Of a DNA stretch of 64,000 nt, positions 61,833-64,000 are shown piece after piece. The position numbers and the translations under genes are program-made. Source of the stretch: Bryum argenteum (Eukaryota > Streptophyta > Bryopsida > Bryales > Bryaceae); NCBI GenBank assembly GCA_037043015.1, contig CM073322.1:11667601-11731600 (forward strand), read 5' to 3'. The stretch's first letter is position 1. Each line of letters opens with the position of its first letter. A model generated the notes under the pieces. It was given only the letters and a program-made list of their open reading frames with translations. It made no database searches and had not been told where the DNA came from.

Positions 61833-64000
61833 ATCTCGGGTTTGCAAGTAAGCCTTGTTTTAGCTTTAGTCACTTTGTCATGCGAGGGGACACCGAAGAC
61901 TTAACTTATTTCTAGTTGTGCGATCCGTGTGATAAGCAAGTTGATTGTGAGCTTTGTGATCTTCCTAGAATCAATGAGAGGTGCATTGCGGAGGAGAGCA
62001 ACAGAAAATTCTTATGTGCGTGCCGTATGTTTCAGGTGATGCGTAAAAGATTTGACGACGACAGCAAGATGGGGATCGGGGTGACTGACAGACTGGAACT
62101 GGAGACTACGTTTGAACGAGACATCCGGCCAATGCTAGATTTGGTGGACAAGCTTCGAGCACAGGGAGTAACGGAGGAAAACATTCAGCTGCCTACCATT
62201 GTCGTGGTCGGCGATCAGAGCAGCGGCAAGAGCAGCGTGCTGGAGTCTCTGGCAGGCATCACTTTGCCTCGAGGCCAAGGCATTGCTACCCGAGTACCTC
62301 TCGTGCTCAGACTCCAGTCCTGCGCTTCGGTGTCCGACTCCATTATCATTATGGACTATGGGCCCCAGCATAAGGACGCAGTGATCAACGGAGAGGCTCG
62401 GATCGAGAAGGTAATCAATTTGGCAACCAACTTGCTAGCAGGCACCAGCAAAGGCGTGAAAGACACGCCTATACGATTGCTCATACGAAAGCCGCATGCT
62501 CCCGACTTGACCATGGTGGATCTTCCCGGAATTACCCGCGTTCCTGTCCACGGCCAGCCAGAGAATATCTACGAGCAGATAAGTTCCATGATTATGAAAT
62601 ACATCAAGCCTGAGGAGAGCATCATCCTCAATGTCCTGTGACTCCTGTCCGCACAAGTGGACTTTCCAACTTGTGAGTCGATTCGCATGTCGCAGCAAGT
62701 GGACAAAGAAGGTAAGCGCACGTTGGCCGTCGTCGCCAAGGTGGACAAAGCCCCCGAGGGTCTGGTTGAGAAGGTGACCACGGATGCTGTCAACATCGGC
62801 CTTGGATACATTTGTGTGCGAAATCGCATTGACTCAGACGACTCAATCGGCATCGCCAGAGTCCGTGAGAAGGAGCTGTTCGAGTCCCACGAAGCACTCA
62901 AAGAGCTCGATAGAACCACGGTTGGCATTCCAGCACTTGCACGCAAGCTGACGACGATCCAGTCGGAGATGGTAAAGGAGTGCATGCCCAAGATCCAAAA
63001 GCAGGTGAGGGAGGCCCTTGTAAAGCGCATGCAAGAACTCGACCGACTTTCGAAAGCAGTCGACGATGCCAGGGCGGTGTTTTTTCAGATACTCCAGAAG
63101 CTGCACCACACGCTCGTTGAGGTCGTGCGTGATGGGAACTTCACGGAGTGTCCTGAAGACCCCCATCTTCGATTCACGGCTCGATGTCACGAGAAGTTCC
63201 AAAAATTCGCGGACAGCCTCCACGAAGCAGGCATGAAGTTTCGGGACGAGTCGCAAACAGCAGAGATTGAGGAGCTGATGAAGGAGCACCGAGGAGTGGC
63301 TCTTTCAAATTTTCTGCCTCATTCGGTGATGCAGCTGCTTATGAGGAAGCAGATCGACAGCATCACAGTAACATGCAATTCGCTTGTGGAGGAAAGTTTT
63401 GAATATGCCAGTGACGTTGTCCTTCGGATTATCATGTTCTGCTGTCAAGGGTATCCACGTCTTGTGAAGCTGTGCGCCAGAATTGCAGAAGAGGCACTAG
63501 AGGAGGTGAGAATCAGAACAATGGAGTTTGTTGCGCACATGCTGGAGAAGGAGCGCACCATCATCTTCACCACGAACGATTACTACACTGCCACATTAGA
63601 GAAGATGAACCTTGCTCTTGGACAAAGTACTTGGGACAACAAGGGCCATGTTACTGCCAAAGTCGATCGGTTTGGAAATCAGGCTGACCCCCTAGTCGTG
63701 GAGCTTGGAGCAGATGAGGAAGAGATATCTTTACAGGAGATTTACGACAAGGATGAGAAATATCAGGATGCATGGAGGATGAAGGTGAGCGCGGCAGCGT
63801 ACTGGAAGGTGGTGCAGAAACGGCTTGCGGACGAGATACCACTGGAGATTCGGTACGCATTGCAGCATACTGCTCTTGATGCTCTTCATCGCAAGATGAT
63901 GAGTCATTCGTGGGCAACGTCGGGTGGTGAGGACGATCTGCAAGTTCTCATGCAGGAGGATGCCAAGTGTGCAATGGATCGTTCACGTCTGGAGCACCGT
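61833..64000 (+). pseudogene. DRP4-like Mx-type dynamin, copy 4, stop codon inserted, runs off window
   Basis: The exon 1 relic 61833-61847 has ATC where the other copies have ATG, followed by the conserved donor GTAAGC. Exon 2 starts at 62036 (acceptor TTTCAG). It has GDQSSGKS and DLPGITRVPV; the G4 TKVD is changed to AKVD near 62740. At 62639-62641 an in-frame TGA lies inside a nine-base insertion (TGACTCCTG) relative to copy 3; the frame then continues open through stalk and GED to the window end (DRSRLEHR at 64000). Start loss, an internal stop and an altered G4 argue for a pseudogene, though an internal ATG (62039 or 62069) could start translation. Confidence 0.85.

Overview
This is nuclear plant DNA. 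The genes have many short GT-AG introns and plant-type products: a cytosolic xylulokinase, a plastid DEAD-box helicase of the RH50 type, the peroxisomal E3 PEX2, Mx-like dynamins of the DRP4 type and NLR resistance-gene fragments. A complete RING/B-box/coiled-coil/MATH protein of TRIM37 type, the NLR style and Tc1/mariner and TTAA-targeting elements suggest a non-seed land plant such as a moss. That placement is an inference; no ribosomal or organelle marker is present.

Layout. 1-1.3 kb: 3' half of an NLR gene. 1.3-11.4 kb: mostly non-coding, with an isopropylmalate dehydratase fragment, a dead Ty1-copia pol carrying two TIR elements, a tandem repeat and a Tc1/mariner transposase relic. 11.5-15.2 kb (-): xylulokinase, 13 exons. 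15.7-24 kb: transposon graveyard with a TTAA element, SINE-like copy, NLR relic, Tc1 relic, two opposed copia fragments and a second TTAA element. 24.4-28.5 kb, perhaps to 29.5 kb (-): TRIM37-like gene, 16 exons. 29.5-43.4 kb: gene-poor and packed with small inverted-repeat elements, including five related TTAA-type copies and a 0.93 kb Tc1-like foldback element. 43.5-48 kb (-): intact DRP4-like gene and a truncated copy. 48.7-52.8 kb (-): RH50. 54.15-56.29 kb (+): PEX2. 57.1-59.3 kb (+): frameshifted DRP4-like copy. 60.2-61.1 kb: PEX2 pseudogene. 61.8-64 kb (+): fourth DRP4-like copy with a stop codon, running off the window.

The gene models for xylulokinase, TRIM37-like, RH50 and PEX2 were built by joining exons at visible splice sites; each stays in frame from start to stop. 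The right third is shaped by a segmental duplication: the 3' part of PEX2 plus the downstream DRP4-like gene (about 55.2-59.3 kb) is repeated at about 60.2-64 kb. The four DRP4-like loci look like a birth-and-death family: one intact, three decayed by different lesions.

The most interesting signals are (1) a family of 0.25-1 kb elements flanked by TTAA with CCC...GGG termini, a piggyBac-like signature; (2) two TA-flanked elements inside one copia reverse transcriptase whose removal restores the polymerase alignment; (3) a conserved 5-codon first exon in the DRP4-like genes; and (4) a complete TRIM37-type protein with a GC-AG intron.
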